Assembly (NCBI RefSeq): GCF_015169395.1
Contig: NZ_CP063458.1
Coordinates: forward strand, 4,650,001 to 4,714,000
Direction of reading: 5' to 3'
Source of the DNA: Humisphaera borealis
GTDB taxonomy: Bacteria > Planctomycetota > Phycisphaerae > Tepidisphaerales > Tepidisphaeraceae
DNA length: 64,000 nucleotides
Positions 1 through 9,353 of this stretch are shown one piece after another. Every line of letters starts with the position of its first letter. Position 1 is the stretch's first letter. Both the position numbers and the translations under genes were made by a program. Below the pieces are notes generated by a model that made no database searches, was not told where the DNA came from, and saw nothing but the letters and a program-made list of their open reading frames with translations.

Positions 1-225
1 CCGCTGGCGCCGATGAAGGTCTCGGCGACACTGGGCAAGGACGGCTCGATCATACTGTCGGTCGATGACAAGGTTGTCGCGAGCGGCAAAGCGGCCGGAC
101 CACTCAGCAAGACGCCGATCGACGGATTGCAGGTCGGGAAGGATCTTGGCGGCTTGGTGGGATCGTATACGACGCCGTTCGAGTTCGGCGGGCAGATTGG
201 GGAAGTGACGGTCGACCTGAAGTAG
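1..225 (+). CDS. C-terminal end of a protein with a LamG/concanavalin-like fold (partial)
   Basis: The reading frame is open from the first base and stops at TAG 223-225, so only about 74 C-terminal residues are seen. They alternate short beta strands with glycine turns (for example SIILSVDDKVVASGKA and FGGQIGEVTVDL). That pattern is typical of the last strands of a LamG/concanavalin A-like module, often found at the end of planctomycete secreted hydrolases and sulfatases. The family call is an inference from strand pattern only. The upstream part and any catalytic domain lie outside the window. Confidence 0.5.
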   Translation, partial: PLAPMKVSATLGKDGSIILSVDDKVVASGKAAGPLSKTPIDGLQVGKDLGGLVGSYTTPFEFGGQIGEVTVDLK

Positions 226-242
226 GGTTTATGAGTCAGTTT

Positions 243-332
243 GGGTGGCACGGGCAAGCGTACTCGCTTGCCCGTGATGTACGTCGATTGACGTTCGACA
301 CGGGCAACGGAGTACCGTTGCCCATGCCACCC
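243..332. repeat. Composite palindromic intergenic repeat (GGGTGGCA type)
   Basis: An outer inverted pair GGGTGGCA (243-250) / TGCCACC (325-331) encloses two hairpins. One is CACGGGCAAGCG-tact-CGCTTGCCCGTG (249-276). The other is built on CGGGCAACGG-agta-CCGTTGCCC. Related copies with the same GGGCAAG..CTTGCCC core lie at 26861-26929 and 37745-37818. It sits between two convergent genes and could double as a transcription stop, but there is no T-tract. Confidence 0.75.
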
Positions 333-361
333 TGTGCCGGAAGTGTCGAGTAGGACGAACC

Positions 362-1321
362 CTACTTTGCGGCCTGGATTTTCTTCTCGATCTCGGCTGC
401 CTTGGCGAGCGCTTCTGGCATAGGCAGGCCGGCTTTCATGGGGCGCTTATGCCCGGCGTCGGTGAGGTAAGCGTCGAGCAGGATGCGGCCGCGTTCGCGG
501 ACGAGTTTTTCGACCTGCGAGAACTTCGACTTCGGGTCGCCAGGGTCGCCGTAGGTCTTGGTGTCAATTTCCACTGGCGGTGTCAGGCCGGCCAGGATTG
601 CCTTGGCCATGACGAGGTGGCCGTCGGCGTTGGGGTGGATGCCGTCGCCGCTGAACTTGAACTTGGGGTCTTTCGTTCGACCGTCGGCGATCGCCTTGGT
701 CATCGGGCCGTGCAGGTCGATGACTTCCCAGCCGGCCGACCGTTGCGAGAGGAGCCAGTCGCCGTACGCCGCCAGAACCTCGTCGTAGCCGGCGTACATT
801 TTGCCTTCGGTCGCCTGATCCTTCGGGACCACCTTGCCGGCGATCGGCATCGGATCGAAGACGGGCGGCGTGACATGTACCACGCGAGCGCCGATCGCCG
901 CCGCCTTCTCGCGCAGCTTCTTCATGCCGTTCTGAAAGGCGGCGAGGCGGTCGGGGGCGAGCGGCATGTAGATGCCGTCGTTCATGCCGTAGCAGGCGAA
1001 GATCAGGTCGGGCTTGGTCTTGGCCAGCACGCGGTCGAGGCGCTCGTGCAGATCAGGCCGAGGGAACTTGCCGCCGGCGTGGCCGGCTTCCGACAGGCCC
1101 GAGACGGTTTCGCTCGGCAGGCCGCAGTTGATGTACTCGATCTTCCGGTCGGGGTACTTCAGCCGAAGCGCGGTTTCGACCGCGTCCACGTAGTTGCCGC
1201 CGTAGGTGATACTGTCGCCGAGGAACAGGACGCGTTTGGCATCGCCGAGGGTTTCGGCGGCGTGCAGCGGAGCGACGAGCAGAATCAGAGCTAGCGCAAT
1301 GAGGGAGGCGAGGTGTCTCAT
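362..1321 (-). CDS. Secreted SGNH/GDSL-family hydrolase
   Basis: A 319-residue exported esterase-type hydrolase. I chose the ATG at 1321 rather than an upstream in-frame start. It is preceded by GCGGAGC and begins a clean signal peptide (MRHLASLIALALILLVAPLHA). The SGNH signatures are visible in order: the GDSI block with the nucleophile Ser near residue 37 (LFLGDSITYGG), the Gly/Asn block CYGMND, and the C-terminal catalytic GDGIHPN giving the Asp-His pair. Family members de-acylate or de-acetylate carbohydrates or lipids; the substrate cannot be read here. It lies downstream of the MFS transporter on the same strand, with about 120 bases between them, so linked expression is possible. Confidence 0.9.
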   Translation of the reverse strand: MRHLASLIALALILLVAPLHAAETLGDAKRVLFLGDSITYGGNYVDAVETALRLKYPDRKIEYINCGLPSETVSGLSEAGHAGGKFPRPDLHERLDRVLAKTKPDLIFACYGMNDGIYMPLAPDRLAAFQNGMKKLREKAAAIGARVVHVTPPVFDPMPIAGKVVPKDQATEGKMYAGYDEVLAAYGDWLLSQRSAGWEVIDLHGPMTKAIADGRTKDPKFKFSGDGIHPNADGHLVMAKAILAGLTPPVEIDTKTYGDPGDPKSKFSQVEKLVRERGRILLDAYLTDAGHKRPMKAGLPMPEALAKAAEIEKKIQAAK

Positions 1322-1439
1322 ATTTGCTCCGCGAGAGGGAACGACGAGCGGGACGGACAAGAATGAGGGGCTCCGGCAATTCAGCCGCAACGCGGCGGAT
1401 CAGCAACAGCCTGGGGCACAAGCCCCAAAACATTCTGAT

Positions 1440-3092
1440 TCAATGCTCTTCGACTTCCTCCGGCCCCGGCTCCGGCAGGAAGAAGCTGCAGATGAATCCT
1501 GCGAGGTACACGAACAGCGCTACGCCTGCGGCGGTGTATGCCACCTTCGTCGGCGCGGACATCGATTCGCCAAACAGGCTGGATCCGGCGATGGTCGCGG
1601 TGATCCACGCGAAGCTCGTTCCGATCATGCGCCCGCCGATGTTGGCGGCGAAGCTCTCACCCGTCCCGCGCAGGTGCATCGGATAGACGCGCGGGAGGTA
1701 GTTCCCCCAGAAGCTGAACTGGGCCACCGTGACCAGGCCGGCGACAAACATGCCGACCATGAACAGGGTGACTTCAAAGCCTCCGATGGTGAAGAACGTG
1801 AAGTTATGAATCGCTGCGTAGCCGAAGATGAGCGGCATCAGGATCAGTCCCGGCACTTGGAAGAGACGAAGCAGGGATCGGCGACTGACGATCACAACAG
1901 CCAGCATTGCGAGCAGGAACCGGCCGATCAATCCGCCGACTTCTTGCACCTTCGTGTAGTCGGATGCCATCCTTTGCTCGACCTGAGCGGTCTCCTTCTT
2001 CTTGTCGATCTGCAGCTTTGTGATCGGTGAGGGTCCTGCGGCCGGCTTGGTCGACGGCCCTGACGCGGCGGCCGTCGTCGGCAACGCTCCAGCAATTGCT
2101 GCCGGATGGGTGGCCGCCGCCGAAACATCCGCGACGATCGCGGCCGCCACGGGGGCGATTCCTGCTGCGTCGGGCAGCGTGGCGGGCTTTGTTGTCGGCC
2201 GAGTCGCGGCGACGGCAGCCTTGATCTTTTCGTCGATCGGCTTCACCGCCTCGGCAACTCTCCGCTGGACGTCGGGAAGCCCTGGCGCGATTTGCGGCAT
2301 CATCTGGATCGCTCCGAACGCCGCGCCGAAGCTGCACGCGAACATGATCGTGGTGATGACCGTCGTGCGGCGAAGCTGCGGGCTGAACAGTTCCGCGATC
2401 CTCGGCCGGCGTAGGCGGCCTTCAGCCTTCTTCTTCGCCCAGGCCGGGCTTTCCGGCAGGAACGGGCGAATCAGAATCAGCGGGATCGCCGGGATCAGCC
2501 CGCTCATCAGGGTGTATCGCCAGGCGGTGTCGTGGCTGCCGTGGATCGCCGGCAACTTGTCGGCATAGATAATCGCGAGCGTGTTGGCGACCGCGACCAG
2601 CAGTCCGCCAACGGAGCTGAACGCCTGGGTGTAGCCGAGAACCTTCTCGCGGCGCTCGGGATCAGGGAACAGCTCGGCCAGCCAGGCGACGGCGGCGACG
2701 AACTCCACGCACACCCCGATGAACACCAGGCAGCGGAGGAACAGCAGCATGTAGATGTCAGTCGCGAAGCCCGCCGCGAACGCCGAGCCGGCGTAAAGCA
2801 GGATCGACCAGGTGAGCACACGACGGCGGCCGAGGCGGTCCGTCAGATAACCACCGAGGAATCCGAAAATCCCGCCGGCGAACGCCGGTACGAAAAACAG
2901 CAACCCGACCCACTTCTGGAACTCCGGTGTTCCGGGCGCAGCTCCGATAAGTTGCTGCAGTGCGGGCCTGACGATGAGGGGCAGCATCAACAGCTCATAG
3001 ATGTCGAACGCAAACCCGATCGACGCGATGACACAGATGAGCCATTGGGTGCGGGTCAGTGGACTCTTACCCGGGGAGGAAAGTTCGGTCAT
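1440..3092 (-). CDS. MFS transporter with a long Ala/Pro-rich central loop
   Basis: A 550-residue multi-pass inner-membrane carrier. The N-terminal half shows the MFS motif after the second helix (GYLTDRLGRRR, around residues 85-95) and the sugar-porter-like PESPAW segment around residue 215. The six N-terminal helices are followed by a central loop of roughly 120 residues rich in Ala, Pro and Thr (about residues 280-400), much longer than the usual MFS loop. Six more helices follow. The C-terminus is acidic (PEPGPEEVEEH). The substrate is unknown; the resemblance is to sugar/organic acid porters. The SGNH hydrolase lies downstream on the same strand. Confidence 0.85.
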   Translation of the reverse strand: MTELSSPGKSPLTRTQWLICVIASIGFAFDIYELLMLPLIVRPALQQLIGAAPGTPEFQKWVGLLFFVPAFAGGIFGFLGGYLTDRLGRRRVLTWSILLYAGSAFAAGFATDIYMLLFLRCLVFIGVCVEFVAAVAWLAELFPDPERREKVLGYTQAFSSVGGLLVAVANTLAIIYADKLPAIHGSHDTAWRYTLMSGLIPAIPLILIRPFLPESPAWAKKKAEGRLRRPRIAELFSPQLRRTTVITTIMFACSFGAAFGAIQMMPQIAPGLPDVQRRVAEAVKPIDEKIKAAVAATRPTTKPATLPDAAGIAPVAAAIVADVSAAATHPAAIAGALPTTAAASGPSTKPAAGPSPITKLQIDKKKETAQVEQRMASDYTKVQEVGGLIGRFLLAMLAVVIVSRRSLLRLFQVPGLILMPLIFGYAAIHNFTFFTIGGFEVTLFMVGMFVAGLVTVAQFSFWGNYLPRVYPMHLRGTGESFAANIGGRMIGTSFAWITATIAGSSLFGESMSAPTKVAYTAAGVALFVYLAGFICSFFLPEPGPEEVEEH

Positions 3093-3300
3093 GAGGAGGG
3101 TTCCGCTGGGGCTTTCTCGGATACACAGACGATATCCGACGTGACAGTTTTCCTTGCAACCACGACGCCGGCGACGGGCCGGGGACTCTACAGGATCATT
3201 ACATCCGCAACCAGTCCGAACTTACGACCGAATCCGGTCGCTATCTGTACGCCAGCGGGTGGAGCGGACATCTGAGTCACTGTCGTTGGGAGACAACCCG

Positions 3301-3543
3301 ATGGGCCAAAAAGACGCACACAACACCGCCACCGTCCCATATCTCGCAACCGAGTCCGGCGTTGCCGGATTGACCCGGCGGATGTTCGCGCTGCGCAAAC
3401 TGCGCCTCCCCCGGCGGGCACCCAAGCCCCCACTGCCCGAACTGACCGACGCCTGGTTCGAAGACACCATTCGCGAGGTAGACGAGGCGTCGGCCCGACT
3501 CGAAAAGGCCAGGCTTTCCGTGCGGCGGTCGAACGCGGCGTGA
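3301..3543 (+). CDS. Small hypothetical protein (80 aa)
   Basis: A short gene starting at ATG 3301, with GGGAG (3288-3292) eight bases upstream, which favours this start over a longer in-frame extension. The product is basic in the middle (RKLRLPRRAPKPPLPE) and ends in a predicted charged helix. It has no signal peptide, membrane helix or recognisable domain. It is convergent with uvrA, whose stop lies 19 bases beyond. I do not recognise the family. The good ribosome binding site is the main support. Confidence 0.55.
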   Translation: MGQKDAHNTATVPYLATESGVAGLTRRMFALRKLRLPRRAPKPPLPELTDAWFEDTIREVDEASARLEKARLSVRRSNAA

Positions 3544-3562
3544 TGCCTCGGTTGGCATCCCA

Positions 3563-6500
3563 CTACGTCCCGCTCGCCACAGGTTTCCCCTTGCGGCCCG
3601 ACCGCACGGGCAGCGGCACAGCCGTCGGTAGCAGCTTTGTTGCCAAATGTTCGGCCGTATGGCTGCCAGTCACCTTGGCGACGGCCTCGGGCGTTCCCTC
3701 GGCGACGACGCGCCCGCCGCCTTCGCCGCCTTCGGGGCCCATGTCGATGATCCAGTCGGCGCACTTGACGACGTCGAGGTTGTGCTCGATCACCAGGATG
3801 GTGTTGCCCAGGTCGGCTAGCCGATTGAGCACGTTCAGCAGGTTCTGGATGTCGGCAAAGTGCAGGCCGGTCGTCGGCTCATCGAGCACGTAGAGCGTGT
3901 GGCCGGTCGGGTTCTTGCCGAGTTCACTGGCCAGCTTCACGCGCTGGGCTTCGCCGCCGGAGAGCTGTGTGCTCGGCTGGCCGAGCTTCACATAGCTCAG
4001 GCCGACTTCGTTGAGCGCCTTGAGCATCCGGTAGACCGGCGGAATGTTCTCGAAGAAGCCTAGCGCTTCTTCAGTGGTCATGTTCAGCACTTCGGCGATG
4101 TTCTTACCGCGGTAGTGAATCTGCAGCGTCTCGGCGTTGTAGCGGGCACCGTGACAGACTTCGCAGTTCACGTAGACGTCGGGCAGAAAGTGCATCTCGA
4201 TGCACTTGGTGCCCTGGCCCTGACAGCTTTCGCAACGGCCGCCTTTGACGTTAAAGCTGAACCGCCCAGCCTCGTAACCGCGCAACTTGGCCTCGCGCGT
4301 CGCGGTGAAGGCCTTGCGGATTTCGTCGAACACGCCGGTGTAGGTCGCCGGGTTGCTGCGCGGCGTTCGGCCGATGGGGGACTGGTCAATCTCGATGACC
4401 TTGTCGATCTTACCGATGCCGTTGACCGTCTTGTGGTCGCCGGCCTTGAGCTTGGACGCGTAGAGCTTGCGTTTCAGGGCCGGTAGTAGAGTTTGATTGA
4501 CGAGCGTGCTCTTGCCCGACCCGGAAACACCGGTCACGCAGACGAATCCGCCGAGCGGAATGCGGACGTCAACGTCCTTCAGATTGTTCTCGCGGCAGCC
4601 TTTGATTTCGATGCACGCCTTGTCCGGATCGACCGGCCGGCGACTTTCGGGCACCGGGATCTGCAGCTCGCCGACGATGTACTTCACGGTCGTGCTTTGG
4701 GTCTGCGATAGGACGGCGGGCATCGGCCCCTCGGCGATCACGTTGCCGCCGTGGCTGCCGGCGCCCGGGCCGATGTCGATCAGGTGGTCGGCGGCGCGAA
4801 TGCAGTCTTCATCGTGCTCGACCATGAGCACCGTATTGCCCAGGTCGCGAAGCCGCAGCAGCGTGCGAATCAGGCGGGTGTTGTCGCGCTGGTGCAGGCC
4901 GATGGTGGGCTCGTCCAGCACATAGCACACGCCCACCAGCCCGCTGCCGACCTGCGTCGCCAGGCGGATGCGCTGGGCCTCGCCGCCGGAGAGCGATCCG
5001 GTCTTTCGGCTGAGCGACAGATACCCCAGCCCGACATCGACCATGAATCCGAGCCGCGCCGCGATCTCGTGGACGATCGGCTCGGCGATCTTGGTGCCTT
5101 CTTCGGAGAGCTTGAGGTTCTCGAAGAACGTCTTGGCGCGTTCGACCGTCAGCCGGGCGACGTCGTCGATGCTGTAACCCGGGAGGACGAGAAGTGGCGA
5201 GTTCTGAGTGCTGAGTGCTGAGTCAGTGCCCGCCGTCGCCGCAGGCGACGCGTTCGCTGCGGGTGCGTCTTTTGCCTTGGTCGAGCCCTTCTTCGTCTTG
5301 GCTGCCTTTGTCTTGCCGTTTGCTGACTTTGCAGCGATGGGCGATGGCTCAACCGCGGCCACCGTCGCAAGCTCGGTAGTGACCCGCTCGTCCGTATCAA
5401 CTGCGTAATGGGCGATATCGGCCGGGGCATCCGTTGGCGGCGGGGGCAGAGCGGCGCTCCCAAGTGCCGTCGTCGTGTGAAGCCGAACTGCCAGTGCCTC
5501 CTGCTTCAGCCGTCGGCCGTTGCAGGTTTTGCAGGGCTGTTCGCTCATGTACCCGTGCAGGCGGTGTTTAACCCACTCGCTCTCGGTCGTCTCGAACCGC
5601 CGCTGCAGATTGGGTACGACGCCCTCGAAAGTGATGTCGATCGTCGCGTCACGTTTCTTGCCCGTTCCGAACATCAGTACGTCGCGGGCTTTCTTGGGGA
5701 TGTCCTTGTAAGGCCCGCTGTAGTTCAGCCCGAACGCCCGGCAGAAATCGCGCAAGGCACGGCTGTAGAAGATGTTCATCCGCTTGCCGTTCTTGCGCCA
5801 GGCTTCGATCGCGCCGCTCTCCAGCGAGATCGATTCATCCGGCACGATCAGGTCCGGGTCGAACAAAAAGGTGGTTCCCAGACCGTGGCAATCGGGGCAG
5901 GCACCGTGCGGGGAATTGAAGCTGAACAGCCGGGGCTCGAGTTCCGGCAGACTGACTTCCGGATGGTCGGCGCAGGCGAACTTTTCGCTGAAAAGCGTAT
6001 CGGTCCAAGTGCCGTCGGCGTTGCCGATCGCCGCCGTCGCCAGGCCCTGCGACAGCTTGAGCGCCGTTTCGACGCTGTCGGCGACGCGGCTGCGGATTTC
6101 GGGCTTGATAATGATGCGGTCGACCACCGCTTCGATGGTGTGAGAGAACGTCTTCTTCATCGCCGGAAACGCCGAAGGGTTCAGGTCCACAACTTCGCCG
6201 TCCACGCGTGCCCGCACAAACCCCTGCTTGTGAAGCGCGCCGAAGGTGTCTTTGTGTTCGCCCTTCTGCCCGCGAATCAGCGGCGACAGCACCATGAGCT
6301 TGGTGCCGGCGGGCTGCTTCATGATCGCATCGACGATCTGCGAAGCGCTCTGGCTGCTGATCGGCTTGCCGCAAACCCAGCAGTGGGGCGTACCAGCGCG
6401 GGCGAAGAGCACCCGCAGGTAATCGTAAATCTCGGTCGTGGTCGCGACCGTCGATCGGGGGTTCGACGAGGCCGAACGCTGCTCGATCGCGATCGTCGGC

Positions 6501-6751
6501 GGCAACCCTTCGATTTCGTCAATCTCAGGCTTCTGTAGCTGGTCGAGGAACTGCCTGGCATACGTGGAGAGTGACTCCATGTACTTCCGCTGACCTTCGG
6601 CAAACACGGTATCGAACGCGAGCGTCGATTTCCCGGAGCCCGAAAGCCCGGTAATGACCACGAGCTGATCGCGCGGGATGTCGACCGAGATGTTCTTGAG
6701 ATTGTGTTCGCGAGCGCCGCGGATCCGGATGTATTTTGACGTCATTGCCAT
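3563..6751 (-). CDS. uvrA: Excinuclease ABC subunit A
   Basis: The DNA-damage recognition ATPase of nucleotide excision repair. Two ABC modules are evident: Walker A motifs GLSGSGKST near the N-terminus and GVSGSGKST in the second half, with signature motifs [12 protein letters not shown] and [12 protein letters not shown] and matching Walker B segments ([20 protein letters not shown]). Zinc-binding Cys pairs are visible ([25 protein letters not shown]). The start is ambiguous: GTG 6763, ATG 6751 and ATG 6745 are in frame. ATG 6751 has AGGG upstream and keeps the conserved [16 protein letters not shown] beginning. Unusual: an insertion of about 95 residues (roughly 428-523), rich in Ala, Lys, Thr and Pro, interrupts the first module just before LPGYSIDDV. 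It includes a repeat-derived stretch described separately. Confidence 0.97.
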   Translation of the reverse strand: MAMTSKYIRIRGAREHNLKNISVDIPRDQLVVITGLSGSGKSTLAFDTVFAEGQRKYMESLSTYARQFLDQLQKPEIDEIEGLPPTIAIEQRSASSNPRSTVATTTEIYDYLRVLFARAGTPHCWVCGKPISSQSASQIVDAIMKQPAGTKLMVLSPLIRGQKGEHKDTFGALHKQGFVRARVDGEVVDLNPSAFPAMKKTFSHTIEAVVDRIIIKPEIRSRVADSVETALKLSQGLATAAIGNADGTWTDTLFSEKFACADHPEVSLPELEPRLFSFNSPHGACPDCHGLGTTFLFDPDLIVPDESISLESGAIEAWRKNGKRMNIFYSRALRDFCRAFGLNYSGPYKDIPKKARDVLMFGTGKKRDATIDITFEGVVPNLQRRFETTESEWVKHRLHGYMSEQPCKTCNGRRLKQEALAVRLHTTTALGSAALPPPPTDAPADIAHYAVDTDERVTTELATVAAVEPSPIAAKSANGKTKAAKTKKGSTKAKDAPAANASPAATAGTDSALSTQNSPLLVLPGYSIDDVARLTVERAKTFFENLKLSEEGTKIAEPIVHEIAARLGFMVDVGLGYLSLSRKTGSLSGGEAQRIRLATQVGSGLVGVCYVLDEPTIGLHQRDNTRLIRTLLRLRDLGNTVLMVEHDEDCIRAADHLIDIGPGAGSHGGNVIAEGPMPAVLSQTQSTTVKYIVGELQIPVPESRRPVDPDKACIEIKGCRENNLKDVDVRIPLGGFVCVTGVSGSGKSTLVNQTLLPALKRKLYASKLKAGDHKTVNGIGKIDKVIEIDQSPIGRTPRSNPATYTGVFDEIRKAFTATREAKLRGYEAGRFSFNVKGGRCESCQGQGTKCIEMHFLPDVYVNCEVCHGARYNAETLQIHYRGKNIAEVLNMTTEEALGFFENIPPVYRMLKALNEVGLSYVKLGQPSTQLSGGEAQRVKLASELGKNPTGHTLYVLDEPTTGLHFADIQNLLNVLNRLADLGNTILVIEHNLDVVKCADWIIDMGPEGGEGGGRVVAEGTPEAVAKVTGSHTAEHLATKLLPTAVPLPVRSGRKGKPVASGT
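5201..5230. repeat. Heptad-like GAGTGCT repeat inside uvrA
   Basis: On the plus strand the stretch reads gttctGAGTGCTGAGTGCTGAGtcagtgcc, a tandem of TGAGTGC units. On the coding strand it encodes part of [11 protein letters not shown] within the UvrA insertion. The unit is unlike the surrounding codon pattern and resembles the short imperfect tandem runs in intergenic DNA elsewhere in this window (44505-44560). It looks like an intergenic-type repeat caught in a coding frame. Confidence 0.6.
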
Positions 6752-6947
6752 GCCTGAAGACACCCTAACATATTGCGATCAGATGCGGCAAGACGTGCGC
6801 CGCTCACGGAGATTCGTAATAGGTCGGCAAGTATAGGTCGACACCGGGCTGACGTCTCGGTAGGTTGACAGCGACATCGATTCTTCTGGCGCAGACGCGG
6901 GCATGCCCACATGCCATTTCGAGAAGCCCGAACCGGAGACCGACACC

Positions 6948-8363
6948 ATGACTGAGAATCGCTCCATCTGGTCGCGTCGCGGATTGCTGCAAGCTGCGGT
7001 CGCCGGTGCTGTTGCCGCGCCCGGGTTCGCAAGCGCCGCCGATGCACCGCTGCCCGGCAGGTTTGCCGAGCCGGCGCGGGATCTCCCGATTGTTGAAGAT
7101 GCCGATGTCATCGTCTGCGGTGCCGGACCGGCCGGCGTGACCGCCGCGATCACCGCGGCCCGCGCGGGGGCTCGCGTCCGCCTGTTCGAAGTTCACGGCT
7201 GCCTGGGTGGGGTTTGGACGGCCGGGTTGCTCGGCTACCTGCTCGACTTCAACAAGCCCGGCTTCGCGAAGGAACTCGTTCGCCATCTCGACGACCGGGG
7301 CGCTCGTCGTGGCACCGGCGCCAGCAGCATGGGCTACGAGCCTGAGGAGATGAAGCTGCTGCTGGAAGATCTCTGCGTCGAAGCCAGGGTTAAGTTCCAG
7401 CTTCACACCCGCGTGACTGCCGCCTATCGCGACGGTCGGCGGTTGACCACCATCGTCACCGAATCCAAGTCCGGCCGACAGGCGTGGCGCGCGCCAGTAT
7501 TCATCGATACCACCGGCGACGGCGACCTGGGCGCGCTCGCCGGGTGCGACTTTGAAGTCGGCGAGTCCAAGGCCTGCCCGTGCCAGCCGATGTCGATGGA
7601 TGCGCTGCTCGTCGTCCGCGACGCCGCTGCACTAAACAGTTTCCTGCACAGCACCGGCCCGGGCGACGGGCGATCGACCAACGACGCCAAGCTCGCCCTG
7701 CTGGCCGAGATCCGCAAAGCCGGCTTCGATCCCTCCTACGGCAAGCCGACGCTTTTCCAGGTGCGCGACAACCTGCTCCTGGTGATGATGAATCACGAGT
7801 ATGGCGTGCTCGCGTACGATGCCGCCGCCGTTACCGATGCCACGGTCCGCGCCCGCTCGGAACTCAACAAAATCGTCAAAGGACTTCGCAAGCTCGGCGG
7901 GCCGTGGGACGGGGTCCAACTGGCGGCGACGGCCGAGCAGATCGGCATTCGCGACGGCCGGCGCATCCGCGGGCGGTATGTCGTGAGCAAGGACGACGTC
8001 GCCGGCGGGGCCCGCCATGACGATGCCGTGACGCGGGCCACGTTCTCGGTCGATGTCCATGCCCTTTCGACCGAGCACAACAAGTCGGCTCCGTACAGCA
8101 ACTTCGGTATCAAGACCAAGCCGTATGACATTCCGCTGCGGGCGCTGATCGCGCGGGACGTCGATGGGCTGCTGCTGGCGGGGCGGTGCATCAGCGGAGA
8201 TTTCATTGCGCATGCCAGCTATCGCGTGACCGGCAACGCTGTCGCGATGGGCGAAGCGGCGGGTGCCGTTGCGTCTGTTGCCGCCGCAACGAAGCGAATG
8301 CCTCACGAAGTCCCCTGGAGCGAAGGGGCGGCGGTCATCGCGAAACTTGGCATGCGGGGCTGA
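6948..8363 (+). CDS. Tat-exported FAD-dependent oxidoreductase
   Basis: A 471-residue flavoprotein starting at ATG 6948 with GGAG (6935-6938) nine bases upstream. The N-terminus has a twin-arginine signal (SRRGLLQ, followed by a hydrophobic Ala-rich stretch ending FASAADA). The dinucleotide-binding fingerprint follows directly (VIVCGAGPAGVTAAITAARAG), then CLGGVWTAG, as in the FAD_oxidored family (PF12831) common in planctomycetes. The C-terminus keeps the second FAD motif (GLLLAGRCISGDF...VTGNAVAMGEAAG). The reaction and substrate are unknown; a periplasmic role is inferred from the signal. The amidotransferase-like gene follows 69 bases downstream on the same strand. Confidence 0.88.
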   Translation: MTENRSIWSRRGLLQAAVAGAVAAPGFASAADAPLPGRFAEPARDLPIVEDADVIVCGAGPAGVTAAITAARAGARVRLFEVHGCLGGVWTAGLLGYLLDFNKPGFAKELVRHLDDRGARRGTGASSMGYEPEEMKLLLEDLCVEARVKFQLHTRVTAAYRDGRRLTTIVTESKSGRQAWRAPVFIDTTGDGDLGALAGCDFEVGESKACPCQPMSMDALLVVRDAAALNSFLHSTGPGDGRSTNDAKLALLAEIRKAGFDPSYGKPTLFQVRDNLLLVMMNHEYGVLAYDAAAVTDATVRARSELNKIVKGLRKLGGPWDGVQLAATAEQIGIRDGRRIRGRYVVSKDDVAGGARHDDAVTRATFSVDVHALSTEHNKSAPYSNFGIKTKPYDIPLRALIARDVDGLLLAGRCISGDFIAHASYRVTGNAVAMGEAAGAVASVAAATKRMPHEVPWSEGAAVIAKLGMRG

Positions 8364-8432
8364 TCGTGACGGAGGTTGGCAAGCCCGGTGGCTTGACTGC
8401 CTTGCCCCTCGTACCGATCATCCTGCCAACCT

Positions 8433-9269
8433 ATGAGCAAAGTCGTCGTCCTCCAGCACGTCGCCCACGAAGGCCCCGGCCGTATTCCCGCGGTGCTTCG
8501 CGATTTCGGAATCCAGACCGAGGTTCGCCACCTCTACAAGGGGGACGAAGTCCCCAGCGATCTCGACGAGATCCGCGCCCTGGTGGTGCTCGGCGGGTCG
8601 ATGGGCGTTGCCGACGTCGGATCAGAGAAGTTCCCCTTCCTGGCGAAGGAAGTCGACCTGCTGAAACGCCTGGTCGCCGCCGACCGTGCGGTGCTCGGCA
8701 TCTGCTTGGGTGCCCAGCTCCTGGCGCACGCCGCCGGCGCGAAGGTTTACCCGAACGTGAAGATGGCCCCCGGCGGCCCCGGTCAGCCGCCCAAGCCGGT
8801 CGAACCGACGGAGCCATTGCCCGAGTTCGGCTGGGCTCCGGTGAGTTTTCCGTTCCCCGGCGGGACCGAGCCGATCGTCTTCGGAATGACGGACGGCGCA
8901 CCGATGTTCCACTGGCACTACGACACGTTCGACCTGCCCAAGCTCCCGCCGCCGGCCGAGGCAAAGCCCGGCGGGCCGCCGCCGCCCACCGGCAACGCGC
9001 TGCTCAGCAGCACCGCCAAGTGCCGCAACCAGGCGTTCCGGTTCAAGAACCGGCTTTTCGGGTTCCAGTATCACTTCGAGTTCACCGAGAAGGACATCGA
9101 CCAGGTTCTTTCGACCAACCGAGCCGACGTGGACAAGCACATGGGCGACTACGGCGCGGCACAGATCCGTGATGAAACCAAGAAGTATTACGTTCGCTAC
9201 GCCCGGCTCGGCGAACGACTGTTGAAGAACTGGGTTCAGTTTCTTCGGGTTTACGAAGAAACGCTCTAG
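8433..9269 (+). CDS. Class I glutamine amidotransferase-like protein
   Basis: A 278-residue cytosolic protein of the GATase1/GMP synthase-like family. The nucleophile elbow is clear (VLGICLGAQLLAHA), with an oxyanion-type VLGGSMGVAD earlier. The C-terminal His/Glu region is GFQYHFEFTEKD. The order of motifs and the length fit stand-alone GATase1 proteins that hydrolyse glutamine or gamma-glutamyl compounds. There is no synthetase domain and no obvious partner next door, so the acceptor is unknown. An extra Pro/Gly-rich segment (PPPAEAKPGGPPPPTGN) sits before the C-terminal region. Confidence 0.85.
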   Translation: MSKVVVLQHVAHEGPGRIPAVLRDFGIQTEVRHLYKGDEVPSDLDEIRALVVLGGSMGVADVGSEKFPFLAKEVDLLKRLVAADRAVLGICLGAQLLAHAAGAKVYPNVKMAPGGPGQPPKPVEPTEPLPEFGWAPVSFPFPGGTEPIVFGMTDGAPMFHWHYDTFDLPKLPPPAEAKPGGPPPPTGNALLSSTAKCRNQAFRFKNRLFGFQYHFEFTEKDIDQVLSTNRADVDKHMGDYGAAQIRDETKKYYVRYARLGERLLKNWVQFLRVYEETL

Positions 9270-9353
9270 GTCCCGTGCAGGCTCACCAGCCGGCGTACGG
9301 AGCGGCCGACGCGGCCGGACGCTGATTCGGGTGATTACGCGTCGCACTTTCAT

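Noticed and set aside
5408-6538. 376-codon plus-strand open frame inside uvrA
   Set aside because: Antisense of conserved UvrA ATPase sequence.
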